A DNA stretch of 64,000 bases from Diospyros lotus (GCF_014633365.1 NC_068347.1:12429655-12493654); one strand, 5' to 3'. Positions 1 through 12,489 are shown, numbered from the stretch's first letter. Notes: generated by a model from the letters alone, not told the origin. Program-made: numbers and translations.

Positions 1-742
1 AGTCATCATGAGACTTTATCTTTAATCTCCTAGATGCCCTTAGGAAAAAGGTTTCAAGAATTAACTTTGGCCCAAACTTTTCAGGTAATTGCACTTAGAC
101 CCTTTTCAACTTGGTCCATAGGATAATTTTTAATTGCATTTTAGTCCCCGAAGAAAGGACTAATTACGCTAATGCCCCTGATTTTTAGGTAACTTACACT
201 TATACCCCAACCTCAAAAATTACGATTTTGCCCCTGGCTCAGAAATTGAACTTTTCTTTCAAGACTTTCATAACCCCTTGAAATATTCTAAAACTTTCCC
301 TTGAAGATTTCGAAAAAACATCATTTCGACCTCCCTCTGTCAATTTTGGAAAACTGCACTTAGGCTCGAATCTTCGTTTTGGCTACAAACCCTTTTGTTT
401 CTTCCAAAAACTACTGAATGGTTTCTCCACATACCAAATATGAACTTTCTCGGGGTTCTGTTGACTTCCCGGATGCCCCTACGATAATTTGGTATTTCGG
501 CCTAAATCACAGTTGCTTTTTTTTTTAGCTGTACCGAGAACTGTTTCCAATCCAATTTCTTTCAGTGCCATAAATCATACCTCGAGATGCTTGACAATGT
601 CACATCATTTTCCTTAAGCATCTAAGCTCTAGGGCACTCCCTACAGTTGATTCGACAACTAATTACCCTTTCAAGCCCATTTTTCGATATTTTAAACTCA
701 TTTAAAATACGTGGTAACCTTATGAAAATATGGGGTATTACA
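1..742 (-). mobile_element. Family A LTR, partial, minus orientation
   Basis: The window opens inside an LTR. The last 300 or so bases match the right end of the solo LTR at 15588-50519 (shared blocks around CTACGATAATT, CATAAATCAT and CATCTAAGCTCTA), and both copies finish in TTACA. From base 743 the sequence changes to family B LTR sequence, so this LTR was inserted into that one; the expected target duplication on this side is GGAAC (743-747). Its partner lies outside the window. No coding content; the small frames here are chance openings. Confidence 0.75.
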
Positions 743-1026
743 GGAACGCCTACCGAAGGAGAAAGAATGAGACATAAGACAGGAACTACCCTGGCATGCA
801 TACACAAGAATTAAAACAGCGAAAGCTAAGCTATACACATGCATGCTCTATGGGTACTCCACTAGCACAATGGTCACATGATAAATAAATATATACAGAC
901 TCTTGTGCCGACATCCATGGGACACGAGGAATGACCTAGCACAGCCAAAAATAATAGAGTAAATCCCACTCAAACATCAGAGTTGGCAAGGACTAACGAA
1001 ACTGCCTGTACACCATACCGACTATG

Positions 1027-2936
1027 TGATTAGTGGTTAATTTTATAAAAATTCTGTTATAATTACAGATTTCTTTTGATCTTAAAAATGGTTTAAATTA
1101 GATATTAATATATATTTTATGGTTATATGCAAGTTCAAATTGAAAAATGAATGAAATTAAGTTCTAAAGTAAAATTTAAAAAAAAAATAATAATAATACA
1201 TATATAAATATATATAATACATATACATCAACACATGCGTGAATGTAATATATATATAATATAATCTAATATATATATATATGTGCCATGTGTAATACAT
1301 ATATATATATAATATAATTTATTAATAACACTCAATTGTTTGTTTGTAGGCATAAAGAAGGTGTGTTTGAGACTCAAATTGGATTGAAGAATGAAGAATT
1401 AAAACCCATGAAGAATTAGAGCTTATGAAGAATTAAGACCCAACTTGAGCAAGCCCATGGAAGACATCATTTGGAGAAGGCCCAAGCATTATTTCTAATT
1501 CTAATGAAGATAAAAAAAAAAAAACCCAATTGTAGAAATCTATTTTTATTTTTTTTAATATTTATTTTATGAGTGCTTTATTAGGTATGTATTTTAGTTA
1601 AAATCCATTTAACTTTATGAGTGCTTTATTAGATGTGTATTTTAGCTAAAATCCATTTAACTTTAGGTGTGTATTATAGCTAAAATCCATTTAACTTTAA
1701 GTGTATGAGTGCCCATTAGATATAATTATGTTTAGTTGAATAATTGAAATTGTGTGGTTTGTATTGCATCTTGTGAGTTATAAATAGCTCACTTAATTGC
1801 ATTTGTAAGTGTGATTATTATTCTTGAATCAAAACTTAGTTATTTTCTTAGAATTCTCTTTTTGAGAATTGCTTTTGTTCTTTCTTATTTTCTCTATTGT
1901 TTTCTCTTGTGATCTTACTTCCTTTCTTTCTTCTTTTAAAATTCTTATGTCATTTATTGTTACTTTATTATCCACCGCCTAAATGGCCGGTTAATTTCTG
2001 CCTTTAAATTTCTGCAATTTTAATTCTTGTCTTTTAATTATCCACCGCCTAAATGGCCGGTTAGTTTATGCTATTTTAATTTCTGTCATTTAAATTCTAT
2101 TATTTAAATTACATCATTTAAATTCATGTCAATTAACTTTCAAATAGAGATGAGTAGCTAAATCTAATCTTGGGTTAAGGCAAGAACAGTGTCCAACTCC
2201 AATGATTCCTAAAGAAAGTTGCGCTTAAAAAGAGTAACATTAATTTAAATTTCAGTATGAGTTTATATTAATTATTGAGAAATCACAAGATTTGGATTGG
2301 AGCGTAAGCCTAACTAAGAGCTTTCATGCCATGTATGAGAGTTACTAGAACTAGAAACGCTATCATACCCAAACCCGGATGATTAATTTAGTTGTTTCGT
2401 GTATTAATTGCAATTGGATTTATGGTAGTTGCTTAAATTAGAATCTCGCATATCATTTATAGGGATTTCTTAAACTAGAACTATCATCTCTAATTGCATT
2501 TAATAGCAAACCCTCATATCTAAAATTAAATTAATGTTGCTAATATTTTCTGCTAAAATTTGGGAATCAACGGGTCGATGTTGAAATTGTCTTAATTTAA
2601 GTGCTATCCAATTTCATATCTTCACATTTAGTTTTTATTTCAACTTATGCTTTGCTTTATTTCCTAGTATCTGTTATCTAAAACAACTATAAAAAAATCT
2701 TGTTACCAATTCATCCAAATGCGTGTGCGTGTGTGTGACATTTTTCTTTTCTCTTTTGTCATAAATAAATCTATTAGTGGACGACCTGGACTCATCCATA
2801 AAATATAAATTTAAATTTGGACTACAACTGCACTCGTACATTGACGAGTATAAACCTCTCACCAAAATAAAGAAAAAAATATAAAAGTTTTAATGTGTCT
2901 TTATTGTGTTTTAATTGCAGGGTAAGAGTGCAGCCA
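1027..2936 (+). mobile_element. Solo LTR, Athila-like (related to the 50956 element)
   Basis: It starts TGATTAGTGG and ends GTGCAGCCA, with imperfect 5-bp flanks CTATG (1022-1026) and CTCTG (2937-2941). From about 1740 to 2936 it runs parallel to the LTRs at 50956 and 56763: the same TATA region (1773-1792), two copies of a CCGCCTAAATGGCCGG motif near 1975 and 2045, the GAGTAGCTAAATCTAATC block near 2150, and the same 3' terminus. There is no internal region and no second LTR, so it is a solo LTR. The first 700 bases are AT-rich with TATATA runs and differ from the later relative. Confidence 0.82.
1773..1792 (+). promoter_or_regulatory. LTR TATA box inside an inverted repeat
   Basis: TATAAATA is flanked by GTGAG and CTCAC. 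The same site occurs in both LTRs of the 50956-58285 element as a perfect 8-bp inverted repeat. The copy here has one change (GTGAGTTA). Position in the middle of the LTR and the TATAAATA core fit a core promoter; this is inference. Confidence 0.6.
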
Positions 2937-4238
2937 CTCTGCCACTAAATGCTGACTCCCTAGAATGATGGAAAGCAAAGTGAGTCGAGAGACTCAGCAA
3001 ACATAAAGAAAGGAAGGCTGAAAGCTAAACAGATCCAGTAAACTCTCCCCAGAACACCAACCCCCAAGCACACACAAGCCATGAGACGCCCAATATAGTA
3101 TAAAAGCATAAATAAAAGCACGTATCAGTCCTTGGGGTCCACACAAGACACACGGCACCCAAGTCCCATACCAACCTGCTGCTGCCCTGAAAGGCAACAT
3201 ATACCTCTAACAAACCTGTACGAACTGTCTTGGGTCGGTGCTTCCGTCACCCGAGTGCTCGCATCAGTCCTCCCGACACTCGAGCTGTAGAATAGCCGAG
3301 CCGTAGGCTCCCTCGGAATGGTCCTCCCATCCGAGACCTGTGAACTGTCGGTAACCATGCAATGCACATAAAAATGCAATGGCGTAGTGAGCATCAACTA
3401 GATACACTGGCACCCATACATCTAAGCATCAGGCCATGCTCCGCCCACATAATAAACCACACGCGATGCATATGCCCGTGCTAAATGCAATCTAACCATG
3501 CTAGAATGTCCGTGTCCAAGAATACTCAATAAATGGATACCCCAACATGCATCCCGTACCCATGTGCATATCAAACCACGAACGATAATATAACATAACA
3601 AATCATGCAATAAATCACATAATAGCAGAGCTAGTCAATAGTGTCCAGCACTGGTCAATGGTCAGTGACTAGGAGTGTCCACCCGATGGTTCACTCTAGG
3701 GCTGTACGATAGTCTACTCCAACGTCACCAAATAGCCGACTCCTGCCCCACTGCTTGATAGCTATAGCCTACTCACACCCAAGAAATTCATAATCAAACC
3801 CGCACATCTAGGAACCTAGTCCTAAAGTTGGGTTCAGCATCATTCCGAAAGGGATGGGGGCGGTACATCTTGTAGGCACACAACAAATAAAATCCCAATG
3901 AGTCTCATATTTAATTTAAATTAATTCAAGCTAATAAAATCCTCGATTCAAATAATTAATACGTGAAATCAAAACGAATTAAGGAAAAATGTGGGGTTCA
4001 TAAAATGGAAGGACTTCACAAAGGTAGAAGAGAGCTTGCCTCTATTTAGTTGATTTCAGCGTTTCCATGGTCGCACACTACCAAATTAATATACGCTACA
4101 AAATAGAATAACCTCCCAAAATTGATAAAATTGGACTCAAAATTAAATTCCAACCACACAGAATGATTATTACATATTTCTCTACTTACCTGGCTAATTA
4201 AACTTAGATTAAACCATGTTTAATCTCAAATTTATTGA

Positions 4239-6157
4239 TGTTCTACCCTTGTGTTTAGTTTTGATGATGAAAAACAATACCTTGTTTTATCCCTAAGTCA
4301 TGAGTCAAGTCTATGATTTTCAACAAAAATCAATTTCAAGTGCTTTGTTAAAATGAAAACCAAAAAGATTTATGATTTTCTATATTAGTTGGAGATTTGC
4401 AAAGTCAAGTATTTAGTCTTAAAAGAATCTCCTAAAATGATTTTCAAATTAGCTTTGAAGTCATTGGTCAACATAGAGCTAAAATTGTTCTAAGGCAAAA
4501 GACCATCTTAAACATAAATGTGTTTGACGAAAATCCAATCTTAAGTATGAAAAATCATTTATGTTAATCTCATACTTCAAAATAATCTTTCATATTTTGA
4601 AGCGTGCATGAAAGGTTTTGGCTTGAAACTTAAACGTATGAAAAATCCTTTAGTTCATGCATCATGTCTTGAAACTCATTTTGGTAACGTTTCAATATTT
4701 TTCTAAGTTTGGAAGACTAGCACCTTATAAGGAGACATATATGAAAATATTTCCTTTTTAGAAAACTAACTCCCAGTAATTCAATAGCTAACATTCATTA
4801 GTGATAAAATGATTTTTAACAAATTTTTCAAGAAATAGAAAGTGTATATCTTGGAGGTGGTAAAATAGCAAAATCCTAAGTTCCTACTAAAACCCAAATT
4901 CTACTTTTTTATTCTTATGAATTTTGATTTTTTAGATATTTTTATTGAATCCAAATGGGGGGTACTTTCTTATTTACATTTATGTATTAAAGTAAATGGA
5001 AGGTAAAATATAAATTAAACAAAATGAGGATATTTACTTAAACTAAAGAAATGTAAATATGTTGTAATGTTTTCAAGTTTCATTCTGTTGAAAATCTTCC
5101 TCATCTGTTGACTGTGTGCTTCAATCTGTCGATTATGCATAAGGATAGTCCACTATGCTTGTTTAGTCTGTCGATTATTTTTGTTCATGAATTTCAATTT
5201 TTTTTTTTTGTATTTTTGATCTGTCGACTATGTAAAAGGATCTATCGATTATGAGAAGTTTTGGTTGAGAAATAGTCGACTATGCTTTCTTATCTGTCGA
5301 CTATGCCTTGTTTAATTTGAAGAAATAGTCGACTAACCCATTTGATCTGTCGACTATGTGTTTCACAGAAACTTACAACGGCTAGTTTTTCAATCTCCAA
5401 CGGCTAGTTTCTCATTCTCCAACGGCTCAATAACGGCTAGTTTTGTGCAAGACTCTTGGGATGCTTATATATACATATCAAGGAGATCAAGAAAAGGCTA
5501 ATGGATGGAAATGAAATAATTTGAGCTTACTGTTACTCTCGTTTGTATTTACAGTGATTGTGCTTCATTTTTTTTCTCTCTTCAAGGCTTTGATTTTAAC
5601 TTGTATTAATTCATTCAAGCCTTATTTTCATTGTGAGAGAACTTGTAACTAAGAGTGTCAACTCTTAGCATCTCGTTTACATTTGTATCACTTTTATTTT
5701 CCTAGCTTATTATGCTAGAGGACTTGCTACCTGAAGTAAGGGGTTGAATTTCCAAGCTTGTGTAGCTAGAGGGCCCATTTGATTGGGAGGTTTGTAATTC
5801 CTAGTTTTGGACTAGAGGACCTACTTGGTTTAAGTAGGGGGTTTTAGTGGATGGTTTGAAAAATCCTTAGTGAGGAGCTAAGGTAGTGGATTAGGCTTAG
5901 GTTAAGCCGAACTACTATAAATCCTTGTGTTTTCTTGTGCTTATGTTCTTTGATATATTTATTTTTCCAAGCATTTCATTATTCCTCACTTGGTTAACAT
6001 ATTTATCTTTGTTCATTTGTTATTTTTATGCTTTACGCTTTAAAACTCTAAAACCTCAATCTCTATCAAAAAGTTTTTCAAGTTCTATCAATCAAGTTTT
6101 TAAAATAACCAATTCACCCCCCTCTTGGTGTGTGCCATAGCACCTCTCGGTCTAACA
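4239..6157 (+). mobile_element. Solo LTR, Ty1/copia-like (SIRE-like features)
   Basis: It begins TGTTCTACCC and ends GGTCTAACA inside a family B LTR. Near the 3' end is a CAATTCACCCCCCTCTTGG-type stretch (about 6109-6127), common at the ends of plant copia LTRs, and the AACGGCTAG motif is repeated at 5387-5440. No matching target duplication is visible (flanks ATTGA and CTTCC), so the exact start could be a few bases off (TGATGTTC at 4236 is the alternative). No coding region. The track of GTCGAC-like words at 5095-5365 is listed separately. Confidence 0.65.
5095..5365 (+). repeat. Irregular array of CTGTCGACTATG-like words
   Basis: About ten degenerate copies of a 12-base word centred on the palindrome GTCGAC (variants GTCGATTAT, GTTGACTGT and the complementary AATAGTCGACTA) lie 15-45 bases apart in the copia-like LTR. 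They sit upstream of the AACGGCTAG repeats. They could be LTR enhancer sites; function is not shown. Confidence 0.7.
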
Positions 6158-6554
6158 CTTCCCACTTTTACAACTTCAACGCACCATTTCTTCTCTGTAT
6201 TTCTTCCTTTCTCGCTGCTGGCGGCCTTTTTCTTCACCACACTCTTCTTTTGCAGCCCAATTTACTCATCTTTATAGCTGTTATATTTCCTTGGCAACCA
6301 GGCAATTCACACTCCCCAATAAGCTATGATTTAAGCGATCAAGTCTAATTTAATTAACTTCACAATGCCCCAATTATCTGGCTAATTCTTGGCCATACTT
6401 GCCCCCACAAAAGTCAACAGAAGCTATCCTAATTTGTCTGATCTAATTTGCATTGAAAATGGAGAAAAAATGAAGCTAGAAGAGAAAAGGGAGGAAGGGT
6501 AGCGTAAGGCACCAACGCGCGCCACGTGGCAGCCAAGGGCTGCCCACCTCCTTG

Positions 6555-6578
6555 CCCCAAAACGACATCGTTTTGGGG
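6555..6578. repeat. Perfect 24-bp palindrome in family B LTR
   Basis: Arms CCCCAAAACGA and TCGTTTTGGGG are separated by CA. The same palindrome recurs at 7683-7704 and, decayed mainly at its CpGs, near 22866-22890 and 42136-42160 in the corresponding part of other family B-type LTRs. Confidence 0.85.
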
Positions 6579-7084
6579 CTGGACTACTGATTAAAATCAG
6601 CATTTTTACCCCAGCCGCGCTCCTTCCGCAAATCAAACCTGCGACCTCGCCTAAGCCACCCTCGAGCGCGACCACCCGGCTAGCCACCACCTTTAACCTA
6701 TATGCACTCCAATTAAATTTAAAGTGAATCACGGCCACTTCCGTAATTCACATTTTAGCACCCCCAATTTCCATTAATTACACACACCTGAACTTCCATT
6801 TCCACTTATTCCACCTACACTCCAAATTTCCAGAAATTCACCCAAATCATTTTATTTTAATCTTTCTTTATTTCCATAAATACCCCCAAGATTTTTAATA
6901 ATTAATTGCCTCTTTTCCAAATTCCAAATAATTTTATATTTTCTTTAAACTCACAAATAATCGATAGTCACCATGAATACAATAATTATTAATTATCAAC
7001 TACTCCCAACTAAATTAATAATTATCAGCTGCTTCCGATTAGATTAATAATCATTAATTATTCTCGAATTACCGGGATATTACA

Positions 7085-7192
7085 GTCTGTTTGTTTGCCC
7101 GACTTTTGGTATGCATTATACAATATCAACTATATATATATGGTAACCTTCAATGCTCATAACCTTCCCAGTCCAAGGTCAACAATAAAACA
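7085..7192. repeat. Left end of foldback unit copy 1
   Basis: This 108-base piece (TGTTTG...CCGACTTTTGGTATGCATTA, TATATA run, GTAACC, CTTCCCA, CAAGG) matches 13780-13890 in the second copy. It is cut off at AAACA (7188-7192) by the LTR starting at 7193; the rest of the copy resumes after the duplicate AAACA at 11427. Confidence 0.8.
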
Positions 7193-7682
7193 TGTAACAT
7201 CCTAGTAATTTGGGAATAACTAATAATTATTAATTTAATTGAGAATAAGAAATACTTAGCAATTTAAATAGGGAATGGTTAATCATTATTAATTATTGTA
7301 ATAAGGATGATTATTAAATATTTGTAGGTTTAAAGGAAATATTAATTTAATTTGTGTTTATGGTGATTATTGAGTGTTTATTGTTTAAAGAAAATATTAA
7401 ATTATTTTGTATTAAAAGAATTGGGTAAGTAGTTATTAAAATTTAGGAGTTAATAATAAATGGGACATGTGTGATAATCTCTGAAAGTTGTGGGGTTTAA
7501 ATGGAATTTCTAGGAACTGTGGTGAGGCTGCTTTAAAATTAAATTGGTGCAGTTATGAATTGATGATGGTGGCTAGCCAGGCGGTTGGGCGGGCGAGGGA
7601 GCAGCTGGGGGACGAGGGATCGAACCGTTGGTGCGCGCGCGAGGGGGAGGAATTTTGGTTGAATTAATTCAGCCATTCCTTA

Positions 7683-7704
7683 CCCAAAACGACATCGTTT
7701 TGGG
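7683..7704. repeat. 22-bp palindrome, second copy
   Basis: Arms CCCAAAACGA and TCGTTTTGGG around CA; the counterpart of the palindrome at 6555-6578 in a different LTR. Confidence 0.85.
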
Positions 7705-9706
7705 CGAGGTGGTGGGGGCTGTTGGGCGACCACACGGCAGTCGTTGGTAGCCTCTCCTTTTGCCATTTTAAGCTACATTTTGCAGCAGTAATTGAAGAGG
7801 AATCGGGTAGCATCAGAAGGGAAAAATTAAGAAGAAAAGAAAGTAGCGTGCGGCCATGGAAATGAGGAGGAAAAATCAAGGAAAAATAGAAGAAATGCAA
7901 TTTAATTAAAGTTTATAAATACAGGTAAGTTGAGAGAGTTATGTGAATAAATCTATACGGTTGAAATTTGATTTAGGGTGCGAATTTATTAATTTTTGGT
8001 TGAATTAAACTAATTTGCAATATGTAATAATTTAGTGGTGTGTGGGCGTATAAACACTGGAATCAGTGAATTAAAGGCAAGCTCTTTACTCGCTTCGTGA
8101 TTCTTATTCGATTTATGAATTCTATATCCTTCCTTAACCCGATTTGGTTATAGAAATTAATTGTGTACATTATAGTTAATTATTATCCGAATTTTATTAA
8201 ATTAAATAGGAGACTTCTGGGGTTTAATTCTGTAAATGCTTATGAGGTATTGTATCGCCCCTACTTCCTTGGGAATGATGCCAAACCTGGTTGGGGTTAG
8301 GTCCTTTGTGAGTCAGTGGTGGTTGTGGGTACCCTCCGGGATAAGCAGTTGTAACCGGAAGTCCCAGCATTTGCTCGTGTGAGTTGTAGGGTGTGGGATA
8401 CACAACTACTGCTCATCGATTGTTGGGTCATGGCATTTGATGATTGGATGTATGGGCGTTAATTATCAACTATTGCGATAGACTATAGATGGGTCGGGCA
8501 AGTTGGTACCATTAGACACCTACTTTTGGTGTTGTGTCTATCATAATGTGGCTATAGTTTCTTGTGGACGTGTGTGGTAGTGACAAGCGATGTGAGTTGT
8601 CGTCTGGTGAGGAAATGTGTTGACTGTTTGTGACACTGGAGCGAACTGTCATCGAGCCAAGGGTGGTTGTTGACTGGTTGTTCCTAATCACGGATTGTTG
8701 ACCGGTACCTGATCACTGTTGACCGGCTCTGCCATTATGTGGCATTTTGTGTGACATTATAGTGCATGGGATTGGGCTTACATTCATTGGGGGTCATGCT
8801 TTGTATGTACAAGGAAGTGTGCTCATTGGCATAACCCGATTGGCCTGTTGAGTGCCAATTTGGGTACGATAGGCGAGCATGTGAATTTAGAGTATTTTTC
8901 CTATGTGAGTTCTTATATGGGTGTAGCATAGCCTGATGCTTGGCTTATGGGGACTTTTTCATCACGTTAATGCTGCAAGAGCCATTGCATTTATTATCTA
9001 TTGCATTGCGTGGTTACCGTTTGATTTAGTATATGATTGTGATTTGTGGTATGGAGTTGACCCTCGATAGTTATGAGTGTGAGCTGGGCTCCAGATAGCT
9101 ATGACACGGGGACTCTGATATGTGACTGTGATAAGAGCTTCAGGCTCGTGTGGATCGTGTTGTTAGAGCCTCGGGCTCATGGGCTTTATGCCAGCCAGTT
9201 CATGGCTGTGACAGGTTTATATGCTGGGACTTGGGTGCCTGGATGTGCATTTCTTATGTGGGCCCTAAGGACTGTTATGTGCATTGTTATATTTATGCAA
9301 AGTACTAGATTCTCTGTTGCACGGTATGGCATGGCATTTTCATATGCTACATTGCACTTTGTGAAGGTGTATTCTGGGTGAGGGATATACTCCCAACATT
9401 ATCATTGTTATGTTGCGAGGTGTACTTCAATTATAGTTTATTTCTTGTTTATCTTTGTCTAGCGAGGTATATGTCGAGTATGGTTATTTCTGATTTTGGT
9501 CTATCTTACCTGCATTTAATGGGATGCACTCTAGTGTGGATGGTTTATACCCAGCCTTACCTATATTCTTTTGTTATGCTTGTTGAACCTTGTGGCTTAT
9601 CTTGTTTTTACCATCATTCCAAGTGTGGGAGCTGACGTCGTGGCTAGCCTGTTTGGTGTGTCAGTCTTAGATAGTTGTGTGTACTGGGTGTTCGCGTATT
9701 CTTTCC

Positions 9707-11192
9707 TGCAAGTGAACAGAATCGTAACAGGTAATATAATGATGAATAGAGTATCGTTCCCACGAGAATTAGCTTTCGATCTTTACTTTAACCACTATTA
9801 ACTTTAATAAGCCACACACAATTAAAAGAATACTCAATGGAAGTTTTATATTAACTAAAACTAACTCACTAAATGGAAAACACAAAATAATTCTTTAGGT
9901 TTTGAATGTAAAATCTGATGCACTAGGGTTCATGAATCCACCATAGTTCTTTAATTGGTTTAATCTTTCAGTGATCGAGTTTTATAATTCTTGCTTGGAG
10001 CTAAAAATCGATGATCCTAAGTTAATCAAAAGCCTCTCTCGATGGTTGATTGAATCTATGCTTACATATGAGATTAATTATCTCTAATTACTCTGCAACT
10101 ATACAAACATGCATTTATCCACAACGATCATAAAAATAAGATCTCACAAGGCATAATGGTATCTCTACCTATTATTGAACCTTATGTTGTTTATTACCAA
10201 GTGCTAATCTATATTAAATCTCTCAAAAACAATATAAATCACAAACACATTCTAATGGCGGCCAAGCATCGAAATGGAATTAGTGCATAACAAACGATCA
10301 ACCCGAAAGACAAGAATAAAATAAAACCCAAATACTTTTAATTAAACCGTCATTGAACTAGGTTTCATCAATCACCCTAGCCACAAAGTACTTAGACTAA
10401 CATAGTTTCAACCAATGAAAGAATAATAAAAACGGAGTTCATGATGTTGGAGAGAAGAAAGAACAAAAAAATAAAACCAAAACCGAAGATCTTCAAGAAA
10501 ATCTCCCTCTTCTTCCCCGACTTGTCGTCTTCTCCCTCTCCAAAAGTTCCTAAATCTCTCAAGAATCATTCTTTATATAATGCTTTTTAGGTCTTCAAAT
10601 TCGTGCCCCTTGAGAGAGCCCATCTCCACTTGATTTGAAAGGAAACGGGCTCAAAATGACCTTTTTACGAAGCTTAGAGCCTTACAACGGCCTTACCACG
10701 AAATGCTTTCTGTGGTAAGGTCGTGAGCCACAGAATGAAAATCTTGTCACGGGCTTACCACAGAATGCTTTCCGCGGTAAGGTCGTGAGCCACATAATAC
10801 TTCTTCAACCATGGCTTTATCACAAAATGTTTTCCGCGATAAGGCCATGAGCCATAAAAAATAATTCTTACCATGACCCTACCACGCAATGCTTTGCGTG
10901 ACAGCACCGTGAGCCGTTTCTCTTTAATTTCCAACACTTCACCAATGACGTCATTCTTTCGGTGCTTTGCAACATCATCATTCCTTACCCCGAATGGACC
11001 TTTGACCTTGCCTTTACTACCATTTTAGCTCCAAAAATGCGACATCATCATCACTTTTTGCTCCAATTGTCTTCAACACATGCTTCACATCTACATAACC
11101 ATATATAGAACCAAATCAAGTAGAAATCATGCTCATTGAATGTATAAATGCTAAGTTTATAAACCAAAATAAGTGTATAAAAGACACTTATC
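9707..11192 (-). mobile_element. Solo LTR, Athila-like, minus orientation
   Basis: On the minus strand it runs from TGATAAGTGTC (11192) to CACTTGCA (9707), so ends are TG...CA. The GGAACGATACTC / GTTCACTTGCA stretch near its 3' end is the type seen just before the primer-binding site of plant Athila LTRs. No target duplication is visible (TTTCC against CTGGG), so edges may be off by a few bases or decayed. It contains the four-unit hairpin repeat at 10680-10925. No coding region. Confidence 0.6.
10680..10925 (-). repeat. Four tandem imperfect hairpin repeats, ~62 bp each
   Basis: Each unit reads roughly TTACCACAGAATGC, TTTCCGCGGTAAGG, then CGTGAGCCACA. Within each, TTACCACAGAA and TTTCCGCGGTAA can pair with some G-T pairs. 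Units start near 10690, 10748, 10818 and 10870 and differ by 10-25 percent. Confidence 0.8.
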
Positions 11193-11430
11193 ACTGGGCA
11201 ATCTTAACTAAAAGATCTGTGAGGTGCAAGATGTGATCGGGGGCTCGAATATTGTGGTTTGTTTGATTTGATTAGTTGTAATGTTGTTATGTATGACTAA
11301 GCCCCTAAGTGATTGTTCCATGATCATTTTGCTTCCGTTGTATTACTTTGGGGTAGAACCCCAGCCTATGTATTTGGGTTATTAGCTAATTGTAATTATA
11401 ATTGAGAAAATTTGCAGTTCGTCACAAAAC

Positions 11431-11680
11431 ATCACTTTCCTCAGGCTTCTCAAATACTAGAGCAGATTCATTCATAGACTGTGATTCCTCTGCTAGTTCA
11501 GATTCCAAGTACATTGCCAATACAAGGTGGTTTGCCATTTGTTTTTTACTTGCAAATAGAAGTGCAAAACAATAGGCAAACCACCTTGCATTGGCAATGT
11601 ACTTGGAATATGATCTAGTAGAGAAATCACAGTCTGTGAATGAACCGGTTCTAGTATTTGAGAAGCCTGAGGAAAGTGAT
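11431..11680. repeat. Long inverted repeat (inner foldback, copy 1)
   Basis: The left arm 11431-11536 (ATCACTTTCC...GGTGGTTTGCC) pairs with the right arm 11575-11680 (GGCAAACCACC...GGAAAGTGAT), with about 38 bases of loop. Both arms encode the same peptide-like segment, read outward from the loop on opposite strands: HHFPQASQILE followed by IPSTLP.QGGLP. Before the LTR at 7193 was inserted, the arms continued into 7143-7187 and 11681-11722, giving about 150-base arms. An intact minus-strand frame crosses the right arm (11493-11789); the left arm has a stop. Confidence 0.85.
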
Positions 11681-12239
11681 GTTTTATTACTGGCCTTGGA
11701 TTAGGAAGGTTACGAGCATTGCCATAGCAGAAGAGGGTCCTCCAACAGAGGGTAAACCACCTTGTTTTAATTTTTTGGATGACCCACAATCACGAAAACC
11801 CCCAACGCTGGACCCCTAGATTTTGCTAAAGAAGAAAAATCGAGGGAGGCTAGGGTTTTAACACGGGACCTTCTGGATTGACACCAACTATCCTAAATGC
11901 CCTTCCTTTGACATCCAAGCTATGCCCCCGAGGGGCATACACCTTTTCTTTTTATAGTATTATTAATTTGTTATTCCAATGTAATAGTTTTTTTTTAATA
12001 AATATATAGGAAGTTCATGTCAAGATTTTTCATTTTTTATACACGTTGGAAGTTAAACTTTATGCCTTTGTTGCACAACAAACCACTATATCGGGCACAT
12101 TTGTAGACCATTAGTTAAGTATAAACGATCAAGTGTTTTATGGTACTATAGTACTGGAAATGAACATAGGACCAAGATAATGATATGAGATTTTTGATAA
12201 CACAAACCCATCGACATGTAATATTCAAACAATAATTTG

Positions 12240-12440
12240 ATTGCGTGCCTCTTGAGTCGTTGAGATCCCCCTAAACCCCCCACAAAAAAATTTACAATGA
12301 AAAATAGGATTTTTAGCATCAATAGAGTTCTCGGGTTTAATTGTCCAATTAAACTCGTAACAGGTTTAATTGGACAATTAAAGCTGGGATGGGTAATTGA
12401 ACTGGTATGTTATATCTATTTAATGTGACAAGTAAACCCA
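12240..12440 (+). repeat. Dispersed repeat with TTTAATTG/CAATTAAA palindrome
   Basis: GCCTCTTGAGTCGTTGAGAT, CCCCTAAACCCCCC and GGGTTTAATTGTCCAATTAAA occur in this order. The same order appears at 14640-14835, 14935-15085 and 60235-60395. Confidence 0.75.
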
Positions 12441-12489
12441 GATTGGGTTTAATTGGTCATTCAAACTCGACGCACTACATTAATTTTTA

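Larger units (their letters stand above)
743..7084 (-). mobile_element. Family B (Tekay/Del-like) LTR, minus, broken by nested LTRs
   Basis: On the minus strand this begins TGTAATATCCCGG at 7084 and runs toward the window start. Its inner part matches the reverse complement of the LTRs of the element at 22415-46719: the GTACCGCCCCC region near 3850-3875, the stretch 2942-4000, and the end region 743-1021, which matches 35400-35540. The last roughly 50 bases of the LTR lie beyond the insertion at 1-742, outside the window. After removing the nested LTRs (1027-2936 and 4239-6157) about 2.5 kb remains, the usual length here. The flank at 7085 is old foldback DNA, so this may be a solo LTR or the start of an element running left. 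Confidence 0.75.
7193..11426 (+). mobile_element. Tekay-like LTR (family B relative) with nested solo LTR
   Basis: It begins TGTAACATCC and ends CGTCACA, flanked by a perfect 5-bp duplication AAACA (7188-7192 and 11427-11431). The opening AT-rich stretch, the GC-rich segment with the CCCAAAACGA palindrome (7683-7704), the GTATCGCCCC region near 8250 and the following layout parallel the LTRs of 22415-46719, but identity is lower, so it is an older or distinct subfamily. Without the nested piece (9707-11192) it is about 2.75 kb. No internal region follows, so it is a solo LTR. Reading frames at 9073-9801 are not similar to known proteins and I treat them as chance. Confidence 0.8.
11427..12480 (+). 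repeat. Foldback unit copy 1, main part
   Basis: A block parallel to about 13890-14860. Shared landmarks are the foldback (see next entry), GGATGACCCAC, the GGGGCATACACC junction (11935 and 14330), the TATCGGGCACATTTGTAGACC stretch (12090 and 14485) and the palindromic repeat at 12240-12440. The copies differ by about 10 percent plus indels, including about 110 bp present only here near 11825-11935. No intact gene. Confidence 0.75.

Noticed and set aside
622..807. Small frames in 1-4000 (60-100 residues)
   Set aside because: All fall within LTR sequence; those at 2994-3610 are matched by the same LTR elsewhere (23992-24573, 43293-43747) in changing frames.
9073..9801. Three overlapping plus-strand frames (76-102 residues)
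   Set aside because: Inside a solo LTR, Cys/Tyr/Leu-rich chance translations without motifs; the last crosses the border of a nested LTR.
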